Assembly (NCBI RefSeq): GCF_918797505.1
Contig: NC_092793.1
Span: forward strand, 71,481,660 to 71,545,659
Reading direction: 5' to 3'
DNA: 64,000 bases
DNA from: Bemisia tabaci
Taxonomy: Eukaryota; Arthropoda; Insecta; Hemiptera; Aleyrodidae
Shown here: positions 10,800-20,880 of the stretch, one piece after another
Position numbering within the stretch: the first letter of the stretch is position 1
Layout of the letters: the number at the start of each line of letters is the position of its first letter
The notes under the pieces: generated by a model
Databases searched by the model: none
Seen by the model: the letters and a program-made list of their open reading frames with translations, nothing else
Told to the model about the DNA's origin: nothing
Program-made: the position numbers and the translations under genes

Positions 10800-11540
10800 A
10801 TACCCTGCCTCGAGGCCCATGGGCGCTTATGATTCTTCTTCGGCCGAGGGCGACGAATTATGTTACTGATTTCCTCGTTTGGACAAGCTCGGGACGCGAC
10901 CGAGGGGTCATGACACTTTGGGGACGCGCCATGATGAATTTCCCACTAGCGCAGCATACAGCAAAGGTGTTTCTGGGTGGTTATCCGGCACAATTTTGTC
11001 TCCGGATGCACCCATCTGTGCCCGTCCGCGAGGCGCGATGTTTCACGGTCCACCTAGCCTGGATTATACTTGTAAATCGACTCGTCACTCGAATGATGGT
11101 ATCCGGTATGGTGCGGAGTGACGTCACGGCGAAGATGCCTCGACCGTGGTTGGTTCGTGGCAGAGGCAGGGCGGAGGTGACATGAAGAATAAGGGCGACT
11201 GGTGACGCACCCGCGGAACAACGGCTGTCGAGGAGCACGACCGCAAGCAGCGCCTGACGCAGATCGCGGCCGCAACCCGCCGAGCCGGAAACGATCCAAT
11301 AGCTCCGGCCCTGCCACCAATTATGCAGAGTTATTCCGCTGAAATATTGCCGCACTATTTTACTGGCACCCCGGCTTCCTCCGTGATCATTCGCCGGAAT
11401 ATTAGCACAGTTGTCATTTGACTTTAATTGAATTCAGGTCCTCGGTTTTTCGACAAAGCGCCCCGCCGCCCGCCTCTGGTGCTTTGAGCCGCTGAGGTTT
11501 CCAGGCCGATACAACGCGGTGCAGCGCCGAGGTAGCGGTG
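10800..11540. other. GC-rich, CpG-containing block
   Basis: A sharp rise in GC and CpG relative to the AT-rich surroundings, without repeats of the local families. Open frames of 118 and 124 codons overlap on opposite strands here (plus 10829-11185, minus 10981-11355). Both can be explained by high GC lowering stop frequency; neither has a domain or splice context. It may be a regulatory or conserved non-coding block in the presumed intron. Confidence 0.4.
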
Positions 11541-11837
11541 AGGCAATTATCCTAAAACAAACCGTAAAGCCCGCATTATTAATAAGTAATGAGCTGCCTC
11601 GATTATCGACGAATAAGTTTTGTTCGTCATGAAATCACTGGGTCAGATTCCTGATTTCAGCGCGCTTTTATATTACACTTCTAAAACATGCCATACCCTA
11701 ACAACGAAGGAATTGGAATACCTATTCATTAAATCCTTTTTGATATAATTGTACATTGAATTATAATTTAAAAAATGAATTAAAAAAACTCCCAAAACAT
11801 GGACGAAACTAAAATATGGCAAGAACACAGTAATAGG

Positions 11838-11965
11838 GGCAGTTTGGGTCATATTGCATGCCTGTTCTCAACTGGAAACAAAGACAACCATTGAGAAATT
11901 AAAGCAAGAAAATGAGCGTGCGACTGACCTAGATAGGAATAAGTGTAAACTCTTCCTCAAAGAAT
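11838..11965. repeat. Solo arm of palindrome family J
   Basis: The words TGCATGCCTGTTCTCAACTG, GAGAAATTAAAGC, AGAAAATGAGCGTGCGACTG and ACCTAGATAGGAAT match, with substitutions, one arm of the palindrome at 40907-41275. The second arm is absent here, so the palindrome at 40.9 kb likely arose by inverted duplication of a unit like this. Confidence 0.7.
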
Positions 11966-12888
11966 TTTCGTTTCAACTGAATGAATACACATGACTACCA
12001 ACCGTATGAGCTATCATTTGCACCCTGATGTTCCTTAAAAAAATGTATTCTAATCATCATTGGATTTTCAATCTAGTTTTGCGCACATTATAACTTGTCA
12101 CGTTCCATGCTCTTTTTTCACAGCGAACCAGCTTATAACGAAGTTAGTTCAACTGTTATTCTTTTTCCTAAATATAATCACGCTCCTTTCTCTTGTGGAA
12201 GGGGAGGCCGGAAGGAGCTCTTTGAATCTTGGCACCGACAGAAAGTAGTGATTTTCACGATTTACCTCATGGGGCTAATGCCATCATCACTTTGACCTGC
12301 ATTTCTTTTACTTTATGAAAAATTTTAGATTTCTAAATTTGTCGTTATTTAACCAATATTAATCTTTGAAACTTTCGTTTTTTGACCAAATTTATATACC
12401 AAATTAATTTTGAGCCCAATGCATTTCGACGAATCAGGTACTCTTTGTCTTTTTGCTTAGTTTCAATGATCTTTTCTCATTTGATTGAAACTTAAATTTG
12501 AATATGACAATCTATCAGACACAATCAAGCGCGTCTGGACGAGACAATGACCCGTATCTCAGCTCTCCAATCGTGATCGTATACACTCGATAAAGTGCCG
12601 CGTCCATCCGTGGCCTCTCGCCGGAGAAAAGATAAATTCCCACGATGATTGAAAATCGATGTTTGAACAATAGAGAGGTCCCGGGTCCCAAGAATACCAC
12701 CCCCTCCCCCACCCCCGAGACTCGGAACTCGGCACCGTGGACCGGGACTTCGGAGTCGGAGCCAGCGTCCAACTTCTGGAATCGGAAGTTTGGCTCCCTT
12801 ATCATAGAGTTGGTGCAAACATGGAACACTTTATTAAATGAACATGGCTAGTGTTTAAGTTTCCAAGACCTCGGTCACTCGTCGCGAC
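11966..12888. other. Unique sequence without a supported gene
   Basis: AT-rich, with a GC-richer part at 12515-12800. Overlapping open frames on both strands there lack domains. Nothing else seen. Confidence 0.35.
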
Positions 12889-12896
12889 CCATTGTT

Positions 12897-13052
12897 CAGT
12901 GGCGAGGCGTGAATGCTCGACTATCGATATTCCCCCATTCCAAGTTATGGTAGAGGATCGATTATTGCAGTGATCGCTGCGAACACCCTGTTTATCGATC
13001 ATTTTCCATGGGTTTAAACGGCACATCAATCGATGTATCGCTAACGCCACTG
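12897..13052. mobile_element. CAGTGGCG hAT-type MITE, copy M1
   Basis: Begins CAGTGGCGAGGCGTGAATGC and ends CGCTAACGCCACTG. It is flanked by a perfect 8-bp direct repeat CCATTGTT at 12889-12896 and 13053-13060, the target duplication length of hAT elements. The interior holds AATCGATTATT-type and GGTTTAAACGGC words shared with five other copies. 156 bp, no coding capacity. Confidence 0.93.
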
Positions 13053-13060
13053 CCATTGTT

Positions 13061-13523
13061 GAGCTCCGGCTCGCGAGGCAAATAGACTGGAAAGCAAAAC
13101 AATGCAAAATCAAACTTTTTATTCCCTGGTCCGAACTTTTTCCACGCCGTCACAGGAGCATTCCTTCAATCCGGCTCCGGGCCCTCAGAATCCTTCGCCG
13201 TCTTCGCGCACTGCTTTGCTACTTTGATCGCTTCGATTCACGACTATGCTTGTCCCTGCCTGGTCAGACCCGCTCCTTCTCCGTGAGTTTTTCACTTCCA
13301 TCGGGTACACGTAAGTTTCTTTAAATGTTCCCAACAATGCAGGCACGATCTTGAAGTTAGAAAATCCGGAATGAAAGTTTGTAGTTAGGTCTTAGGGGTG
13401 AGTGCACGAGCTTAGCGTTCAGTTGTAATACACTGGGAGAAATGTTGATTTTTTGCACTACGCAAAGTCTGCTTTTAAAACAAATAAAAAATAATTAACA
13501 GATTCTACAGGGTCTTAATCCCT
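13061..13523. other. Unique spacer
   Basis: No gene, RNA or local repeat family recognised. Confidence 0.35.
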
Positions 13524-13753
13524 CATCGGAAAAAGAAAAACACATTGGATCTAGAGTCCAGACTCTTGAAAACATTGATAAGAAAAAATACTCTTGATTC
13601 AATCAGATTTTTGCTTAAATCAAAAGGAATTCCGCTCAAATTAAGAGGCTTGGTTCTTGATTTAAGCAAAAATCCGATTGAATCAAGAGTATTTTTTCTT
13701 GTCGATGTTTTTAAGAGTCTGGACTCTAGATCCAATGTATTTTTTTTACAGTG
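13524..13753. mobile_element. CACTGG foldback MITE, copy A2
   Basis: Near-complete palindrome of 230 bp. The left tip is degraded (CATCGGAAAAAG), the right tip is TTACAGTG. Inner arms carry GGATCTAGAGTCCAGACTC and GAGTCTGGACTCTAGATCC. The dinucleotide CT flanks both ends. Mirror-image ORFs on both strands are artefacts of the palindrome. Confidence 0.86.
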
Positions 13754-15882
13754 CTGGAAATTTAAAAAGTCTGAAGTATGGATGTGCCAAATTCCCTTGA
13801 TGTCTGCGGAAAATAAATAAAGTCTATCAATGGCTGTAGATCCTGAGGGAATATAAGCCAATAAACCAGCAGGAAAAAATTTAAATAAAAATCGACAAAA
13901 CAACTGATCCACTAAATATGAAGAGCTATTTAATTTTTTGCATTTCCCTTGAACGTATGGATAAATACATAATTTTGATCTGACGCACATTCTTCTTTTT
14001 TTACTAAAAAAATTGTTTTGTGTGTATGGTTTTAATAATATGAATGCGTTTAAATTTCAAAAGTCATTATATTAGCGTTTCTCAACTCAATTTACGTGAG
14101 AAGCATTGGGGACTTTGATTTCATTCTTAATGATTTTCATCACGAGGGTTTTTACTCGCTGGCTTTTTTCCAAGACCTTCACCCCATACCGAAAAAAATT
14201 ATAAATTGAACAATTTGAAAATGAAATAAGTGTTGGGCAATCTTTGTGTGCTGGTTTCATAATTTTTTTGCACAAATGCTTCTCTCCAAATGTTTTTGTT
14301 CCAGTGTATCCATTTTACATGATCTTTGATGATTAAATTCTTTCTACTTATTTAAGCTTTCCCCTTGTATAAGCTGTTGTCTATGAACATAAAGATATTG
14401 GTTAAGAATATGTTATTATTAGTGTGCGCTCTCATGTCAGCTGTATCGGACTTCATTCTGGAATCATGCGTCTGAACGCGTAAGCTTCAAAATGACGAGC
14501 AATTTGTGACGATGAGCTCAACGCATGAGAAGCGCCTTCATTTCGACGTGATACCTCTCAACGCGTCCGCAGAGGCCGAATAGTTGCATCTCTCAAAACG
14601 CGATTAAACCACTCTTTCGTTACTGCATGCGACCCAACGACTGCGACCCACGCCGTACTGCTTCACGCATTCATATTTTGCATCTAGTGTGAGTGCACTC
14701 TGTATCTGCCAAACTACCAAATGTTTCAAATTTATGTAAACAATATTTAATTTTTTACAGAGAGCAGCAGTTTCATTAATATTACCACCTCATATTTCAG
14801 AGACATGTATTTTGTCACTGACCCCACCAGCGTTTAAAACAGAAAAGCTTACCAACGAGTAAGTATTTAGACCTTTTAAATGTGTAACATTAAAATAAAT
14901 ATGTAACACATTTTTTTTTTAAAAAAAAAAACAAAGAAAAAAACAACAGTAAGAAATGTTTATGAGCTGTCGAGGGAAGGAGAAAAATTGAGCCTAGGGG
15001 CAATGCCACACTTTATCTGTTGAGAGTTTTTTTTGTTTAGCTGAAAGGTTTTCGTGAAAATTTACAATAAATAAGTACTTAAATCGCAAAACTTAAGCCT
15101 GAAAAAGTTCCATTGGACAATGCTGTTTGATTTCCTAGAGAATAATACTGAAACTCGGTAACACGCTCGCATGGAAACCACAACGTTGTAAGGCATAAGC
15201 GCGGCACATGAGCTCATCACGTTCGTGAATTGGAACTCAGAATATTCCGGACTTCCGAGAGCTGGCCACGCGCGGTCAGGGCAGGAAACAGGGACAGGGA
15301 ATGAAGGGGGTTGGCATGTTGTCAAGGGAGCTTCTGTTTGATTCGAGATTCGCGCGGTATGCGATCTCCGATAGATGGCTTATTAATTGCTTACAAACTG
15401 ACTAATTGAAAGACTAACACGCAGATGAATGGATTTCGAACTAATCTCTGCCAGTCCCTCCACTGTGGTTCCATCTGTTGTCATGAATGGGTCTTTGAGA
15501 GATTCTCGCCGGTCCGACGTGGCAACTGAAAATTCATCAGCTATTTTCACATCGAGTGCAATCAATAGGTCTCATGACGTTTCTCCTAAAAATTTTTGCA
15601 GAAAAAAATTCTACTGACATCTTCATATCGTATTCGACTGAAAATACACGTTCACCATATACGTTTTATCTCGTGTAAAATTCTATAAAAATTCACCACT
15701 TTACATTCATCTAAAAAAAATAAAAAATAAAAAAATTACAAAGAAAATATAAAAAACTGTGAACTGGCTGAGAACAACTGACCTAAAATTTTTAATTGTG
15801 GAGCTACAAAGTTCCTGAAAAAACTTATAAAAATACCTCCACGTCTTTTTCAAGTTAATTGAGTGGAAAATATTTCCCTGTA
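13754..15882. other. Unique AT-rich sequence with a diverged repeat patch
   Basis: No supported gene over 2.1 kb. At 14525-14700 GCGCCTTCATTTC and scattered CGCGT words recall the 5' part of the hairpin-core repeat family, but no hairpin is present. A T-run followed by an A-run lies at 14910-14930. Confidence 0.35.
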
Positions 15883-16140
15883 GGCTGATGATTGAAATTA
15901 ATAAACATAACGACAGAGAAAGAAGAAAAATGGGAAATGGTATTGGTTGCAACGAGTTGTTGTGCTAGACTAAGGGGAGAAATGATTGACTAACTATGGA
16001 GTCTCTCGTGAGTTGCCGTTAGTTAGTCTATTATTTACCTCCTTGGTCCATTGTGACTACCTTCTACTACGATGGGATCGCACAATATATCTTTGTCTTC
16101 TTTGTCTATTGCTTCGTCTGTCAGTGTCAATAATTAGCCC
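15883..16140. mobile_element. GGCTGATGATTG inverted-repeat MITE, copy H3
   Basis: Starts GGCTGATGATTGAAATTAAT and ends GTCAGTGTCAATAATTAGCC. The centre GTTGCCGTTAGTTAGTCTAT matches copy 8006-8266. 258 bp, no coding capacity. Confidence 0.8.
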
Positions 16141-16162
16141 ACATGTGAGAGGGTCCTGGTAA

Positions 16163-16242
16163 AAATTGGCAATAGAATCTGTGTTCCAAATACCATAGAC
16201 CAAAATTGGCAGTAGAATCTGTGTTCCAAATACCATAGACCT
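16163..16242. repeat. 40-bp tandem duplication
   Basis: Two adjacent 40-bp units, each running from AAAATTGGCAATAGAATCTG (GGCAGT in the second) to AATACCATAGACC, one substitution apart. It duplicates part of the terminal inverted repeat of the surrounding element. Confidence 0.92.
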
Positions 16243-16489
16243 ACAGCCGGCTGTAAGATTTCCAATAGCTTCTGTAGCCGGCTACACAATTTCTTATAGC
16301 CTTTTATAGCCGATGGCGATTAAGCAACAGCCAGGCGATAAAGTGTATGCTAAACGTTACTAATTACGGATGCTAGGACTTAGTGAGTTTTTGGACTACT
16401 GCTCTCTTTTTGGGCCGTGTATCTTGATTTATTTTGCGAGGAAAGCTCCGTACTTTTGATGGATGCCTGCCATTCCTAATATATTAGAG

Positions 16490-16890
16490 CGCCTTCAGTT
16501 TCGTATGATACTGTGCAATACCTCTGGTGTGAAATAGTTGCTTCAAGCGCCGTGGCACGCTGCGGCGCGGCAGGCGGGCAGCCAGCGCGAAACGCGCATT
16601 GGCGCCTACAAACCTAACAGGGATACTTCACGCGTTGCGCAATGCGTGAAGTATCCCTGTTAGGTTTGTAGGCGCCAGTGCGTCGCCGCTCCGCTTTGTG
16701 TTAGGCTCTAATATTTAATCTGGCGGAGTCAGCGTTATTCAACTCATGATTTTGAAATGTTTGCACATCCTGTATGGATTATTCTCATTTTAATTGATGA
16801 AAAAAAATATGTATTAAAGGAAAATATAATGTGTGTTTTGTAAATATTAAGGTGGTTCCGTATCAAACTTAATGATTTCCAAAGCACACG
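16490..16890. repeat. Hairpin-core dispersed repeat, copy F2
   Basis: Same unit as 2805-3215, from GCGCCTTCAG through GAAATAGTTGCTTC, GCGGCGCGGCAGGC, GTGTTAGGCTCTAATATTTA, TCATGATTTTGAAATG to AATGATTTCCAAAGCA. The core has perfect 33-bp arms at 16601-16633 and 16644-16676 around the same loop GTTGCGCAAT. Relative to copy F1, one extra A in the left arm (AACAGGG against AACGGG) is matched by one extra T in the right arm. Confidence 0.85.
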
Positions 16891-17142
16891 AATTTCTACA
16901 CAATTTCTTATAGCCTTTTATAATCGATGGCGAAAAAGCAACAGCCAGGCGATAAAGTGTAAAGCCCGGCGATAGGAACTATAGCCCGGCTGCATAATTT
17001 TTTATCGCTTCGTATAGCCCGGCCGTATGATTTTCTCCGCATTCTACAGCCAGCTATATGATTTTCTGTAGCCTTCTTTAGCCGGCTATAAGAATTCCTA
17101 TGGTATTTTGAAACGCAGCTCTTATCGCCAATTTTTACCAGG

Positions 17143-17885
17143 GAGATGAAGATATTTTTAGGGTGAATTCATTTTTAAGTGAAAAGGACTTCCGAAAAGA
17201 ACACTTGGACGAATGGGGACTGAACAATTTTCTTTTAGGTGATTTTTTTGAAGGTCATTTTTGTGAAGTGACACGTCGAAAGAATGGAAACCCATACATA
17301 TTTTAACGAGGAGTTAGTTGCGAGGATTATTCATCTTCAAAAATGTCACTTTAATGAGAGCTTTCGGCAACATTCAAGGTAGCGAGTGAACTTTCAACAC
17401 ACCCACTCTTCGAGCCTTTGCAGAGGCTCAATTCTATCTGATTTGATTTATCGGCAAAAATAAAGGGAAATCGGAGAGAAGAGCTGCTTCGGATCTCATA
17501 CGAGTGTGCCGGGGGCCGGGGGTCCAGGCACGAAAACTTTAATTTGATCAAACGAGCGGCTAATTGAAACATTTTCATTATGTCTCCGGCGCCGCGCCGC
17601 GCACGGGGCATGACGATACGGCTATCCGGGCGTTAACTGCATCGTGATAAGCAGAGCCCAACCCCGACTCAACCGATCTAAATTTCCGCGGCTCTGCGGA
17701 GGGCTTTGTTCTTGCAATTCCGTCTCGGCTCTCCGAGTCGACTTGACTCGACGCTTGTGTTAATTATGTCCGGAGCAAGGTCTCAGTCTCACCGCATTTC
17801 TTCAATTTGCAGCCGTGGCAGTTAATACTTTATTCATCATGTGGAGCAGCGCCTCGGCGCCATGTTGCAAGGCTAGTTCATATTT
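17143..17885. other. Unique sequence with a GC-rich block
   Basis: GC-rich from about 17500 to 17770. The minus-strand open frame at 17351-17611 has no domain. No transposon ends seen. Candidate conserved non-coding block only by composition. Confidence 0.35.
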
Positions 17886-18161
17886 GGACCGCGTTAGGCA
17901 GGAAGGAACCAAGCAACATCAGCTATTACCTTTAATTGGGCGATTTAATTTTTTACATAAAATTGGTTGTGCAGGCTTTAGTGCGAATTTCAGTTAAGTT
18001 TCTGCAAAGTGCGAAGCAAATTCTTTAAACTTTTTAAAGGAATCCGCATAAACTTTCTCAAGGAATCCGCATAAACTTTCTCTTGTATAAAAATTAAATC
18101 GACCATAGTTAATTTTGGCAATAGCTGATGTGGCTTGGTTCCCTTCTGTTTAACGCGGTCC
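17886..18161. mobile_element. GGACCGCGTTA MITE, copy O1
   Basis: Terminal inverted repeats of about 48 bp: GGACCGCGTTAGGCAGGAAG then GAACCAAGCAACATCAGCTA; right TAGCTGATGTGGCTTGGTTC then CCTTCTGTTTAACGCGGTCC. Flanked by ATTT at 17882-17885 and 18162-18165, a 4-bp target duplication. 276 bp, no coding capacity. Four more copies are in the window. Confidence 0.9.
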
Positions 18162-18423
18162 ATTTAGACTCCATTTTGCGGTAAGAATGACTAACAAGTT
18201 AATCAGCTCAAAAATACGCAAAAACCAAAAACTAAATCCGCGGGCGGAAGAGCTGCAAAAAATTTAAAAAACTTAAAGCAAAAAATTCAAGGTAGGTTCG
18301 GACCTACCTTAAAGTTCCTCAAAATCATAACATTTTTTCCCGTGTATTTTGTTCTTTTTGCAGTGGCCGATTACTGACTTCAACACGGATCTACGTCCGA
18401 AGTTACGCTGGTGAATCTTACTT

Positions 18424-18680
18424 GGCCCATGTTAAGCAGAAAGGAACCAAGCCACATCAGCTATTATCAAAAATAATCGGACAATTTAATATTTTACATG
18501 GTAACGGTTGCGCTGATATTCTCGAAAATTTCAGTTAATTTTTCTGCATAGTACTATGAGCAAATTCTTTAAAATTTTCATAAAACCGCACAAGCGTTTC
18601 TCTCGTAATAAAGTAAATTACTCAGTTAAATTTGGCAATAGCTGATGTGGTCAGCTGGTTCTTTTTTTTTAACGCGATCC
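18424..18680. mobile_element. GGACCGCGTTA MITE, copy O2
   Basis: Left GGCCCATGTTAAGCAGAAAG then GAACCAAGCCACATCAGC; right TAGCTGATGTGG and AACGCGATCC. Flanks ACTT and ACCT are three of four identical, consistent with an ageing 4-bp duplication. 257 bp. Confidence 0.87.
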
Positions 18681-19420
18681 ACCTAAGATTATCAAAAATT
18701 GTCCCTTTTTTATGCTATTTTGAGCATTTCCTTGAACCTCCCTTAATCAGAATGTAAACCATATGGGACCTCCTAAGAAAAGGAGCTGTTTCAGGAACGA
18801 CTATATGAGCACGGCTCTAATTTCTCTTACCTATGAGTACATTTTTAAAAAAACTTATAAAGGACTACATGCAAAACGGGCCATTTGGGGCTCGGGGCGG
18901 ATACCTTTGAGACTTGCCCTATTCATTCACCTAACAATGCCCCATCTTTTCCCAAAGTTCCAAGCCCCCCAAAAATTTTGGGGAGACGCGGCGGGAGGTC
19001 AAAGTTAAAAACCGGCAAAATTTTCGCGAATTTATTACTCAAAAACCAAGAAGTTTTCGAAAACGCGGTTTAAACGAGCTTGTTCAGCGTGACGAGAGCT
19101 TTCAGAAAATGTATAACATCATAGGGTTTTGTCAACTTCAGCTCGAGTTATCGCCTCCGAAGCGCCGGAACGCTCAAAAAAGACCCCTTATTTTTTCACG
19201 TATGGGCCGATTTAAAAAAAAGCCATTTTTTTACTTTGATGAAAAACTGATATGTTGTTCCCGACTCTCTGTAGCCCCTCTGGCTCTTTACCGCATGCTG
19301 AGGAAATGTTTTGGTCGCGAGTTATAAGAGCGGAAAGCAGCGAAGGTCGGGAAAATCGGCTATCTATACTATAAGCTCTCAAGCCTCCTAATTCTGCGAA
19401 ACTGGTAACGCTTAGTTCCA

Positions 19421-19710
19421 GCGTTCTACAAAGCCGATTTTTATGATTCTTGCGGCTATCGACGGGCAATTGTCTCTAGATAAGCCAACTCTTTTCAGAT
19501 TTTCAAAATATGGCCTAGGTTTTTTTATATTAAGTGGTAAAGTTGCGAATTCTCCCATTTAAACAATGTAAATTTATATTTTTTGTCATAGTTCGTTTGA
19601 GCGTTCTACCGGGCCGATTTCCAAGTTTTTTGCGGTAATCGACGGGTAATTGGCCCTAGATGAGCCCGCTTTATTCAGATTTTGGAAATAGGACCCAGAT
19701 TTTTTTACAA
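19421..19710. repeat. Direct repeat, 180-bp period
   Basis: Units start GCGTTCTACAAAGCCGATTT (19421) and GCGTTCTACCGGGCCGATTT (19601) and share ATCGACGGGCAATTG or ATCGACGGGTAATTG, then TTCAGATTTT, to about 110 bp. They lie in the centre of the large inverted repeat. Confidence 0.8.
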
Positions 19711-19873
19711 TCACGTTATAAAAGTGAGTGAATTTTCAGAATGCTCCGAGACTGCTACCGCTATGCGCGGGAGGATGCGCAGTGGTCGAGGAGGTTGCGC
19801 AGTAGCTGGGTAGCCTGCGCATCAGCTCTACACTTATCTACTCAAGATTCGCCCCTACTTCCTCAAGATGAGC

Positions 19874-19950
19874 GGTAGCCGAGTCGTCAAAGACGTCGGA
19901 AGCGTCCACTTAAAATATGGTGTGGGTTCGATCCCCGTTACCCGAAATTC
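19874..19950 (+). pseudogene. tRNA-like fragment (class II, Leu/Ser-like), probably not functional
   Basis: TAGCCGAGTCG fits the tRNA D-arm and A box, and GGTTCGATCCC fits the T arm and B box, with spacing typical of a long-variable-arm tRNA. The T stem GTGGG/CCCGT pairs with wobble, but the acceptor stem TGAGCGG/TACCCGA pairs at only about three of seven positions. It may be a decayed tRNA-Leu copy or the internal promoter of a SINE trapped in the large inverted repeat. Confidence 0.45.
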
Positions 19951-20162
19951 TTAATTATTACCTGATTATCAATGTTCGTTGTTTTACTGCAATATTTCAT
20001 CAAGTAGTCATTCCAAAACGCGTCCTTTAGACTTCAAAAAAAAAAAAATTGTTTCTTTATTCATCAAAACCAAAAATTATTTCATTCTAAAAGTAAAGTA
20101 TACCTCATTTCGTAATTTTTTAGGGGAAAAATAAAACTAACACCGATAGGAGGGTAAAAATA

Positions 20163-20242
20163 GGGCCGCGAAGCGGCCCATTGATGGCGCGGAGCGCCTT
20201 CAGGGGGTTGGGCCGCGTAGCGGCCAGGGGGCGTAGCCCCCT
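20163..20242. repeat. Four adjacent GNA-triloop hairpins, cluster 1
   Basis: Four perfect stems closed by GC over a GNA loop follow each other: 20163-20179 (7-bp stem, loop GAA), 20186-20198 (5 bp, GGA), 20211-20225 (6 bp, GTA) and 20226-20242 (7 bp, GTA). Each reads GC-GNA-GC at the tip, the DNA triloop known to be unusually stable. They lie in the centre of the large inverted repeat. A second cluster with the same design is at 58446-58546. Confidence 0.92.
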
Positions 20243-20244
20243 AG

Positions 20245-20377
20245 TTTTAAACTGCGCGCGGCGACGGATCAGGAGACATGCGGCAACAATGCGAGGTCGG
20301 CAGAGGAGTGTGATTCGCCGAACTGAGTGGGAGGGGACGTTTTCCCTCCGATCGATGCCGCGCGCGCAGTTTAAAAT
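20245..20377. repeat. Inverted repeat of about 20 bp inside the large element
   Basis: TTTTAAACTGCGCGCGGCG at about 20245-20263 pairs with TGCCGCGCGCGCAGTTTAAA at about 20356-20375, enclosing a GC-rich 90-bp loop. It abuts the inner end of the right arm. Confidence 0.75.
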
Positions 20378-20880
20378 AGCCGATTTTACCGACCTTCGCT
20401 GCTTTCCGCTCTTATAACTCGCGACCAAAACATTTCCCCAGCATGCGGTAAAGAGCCAGAGGGGCGACGGAGAGTCAGGAACAACATATCAGTTTTTCAT
20501 CAAAATAAAAAAATGGCTTTTTTTTTAATCGGCCCAAACGTGAAAAAATAAGGGGTCTTTTTGAGCGTTCCGGCGCTTCGGAGGCGATAACTCGAGCTGA
20601 AGTTGACAAAACCCTATGATGTTATACATTTTCTGAAAGCTCTTGTCACGCTGAACACGCTCGTTTAAACCGCGTTTTCGAAAACTTCTTGGTTTTCGAG
20701 TAATAAATTCGCGAAAATTTTGCCGGTTTTTAACTTTGACCTCCCGCCGCGTCTCCCCAAAATTTTTGGGGGGCTTGGAACTTTGGGAAAAGATGGGGCA
20801 TTGTTAGGTGAATGAATAGGGCAAGTCTCAAAGGTATCCGCCCCGAGCCCCAAATTGCCCGTTTTGCACGCAGTCCTTTT

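Larger units (their letters stand above)
16155..17142. mobile_element. CCTGGTAAAAATTGGC inverted-repeat element, interrupted
   Basis: Bounded by CCTGGTAAAAATTGGCAATA and the mirror TTATCGCCAATTTTTACCAG followed by G. Inside, CCATAG and CTATGG, and repeated words TAGCCGGCTA continue the pairing. The left arm contains a 40-bp tandem duplication (16163-16202 and 16203-16242). The interior is split by a copy of the hairpin-core repeat, and 65-bp direct repeats (16282-16346 and 16896-16960) flank that insertion. No protein coding. Confidence 0.75.
18859..20880. mobile_element. Large inverted-repeat element with 504-bp arms
   Basis: The left arm 18859-19362 and the right arm 20377-20880 are reverse complements with about 15 differences by eye, so near 97% identity. 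Arms begin AAAGGACT.. and end ..CGGCTA. They share GGGGCTCGGGGCGGATACCT, AAGCCCCCCAAAAATTTTGG and GCGTGACGAGAGC-type words. A 62-codon open frame starting MGLGADTFETCPIHSPNN occurs in both arms only because the DNA is duplicated. The 1014-bp centre holds a 180-bp-period duplication, a tRNA-like fragment, a 20-bp stem and four GNA-loop hairpins. No clear target duplication and no transposase, so the class is open: foldback-like, or the ends of a larger deleted element. Confidence 0.85.

Noticed and set aside
15883..15905. CTGATGA followed by GAAA, possible hammerhead ribozyme core
   Set aside because: No stem II can be placed between the two motifs, and the other copies of this MITE do not keep CTGATGA.
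18885..20853. 62-codon ORF starting MGLGADTFETCP in two places
   Set aside because: Its conservation is explained by the 97%-identical inverted DNA arms; no domain and no independent copy supports a protein.
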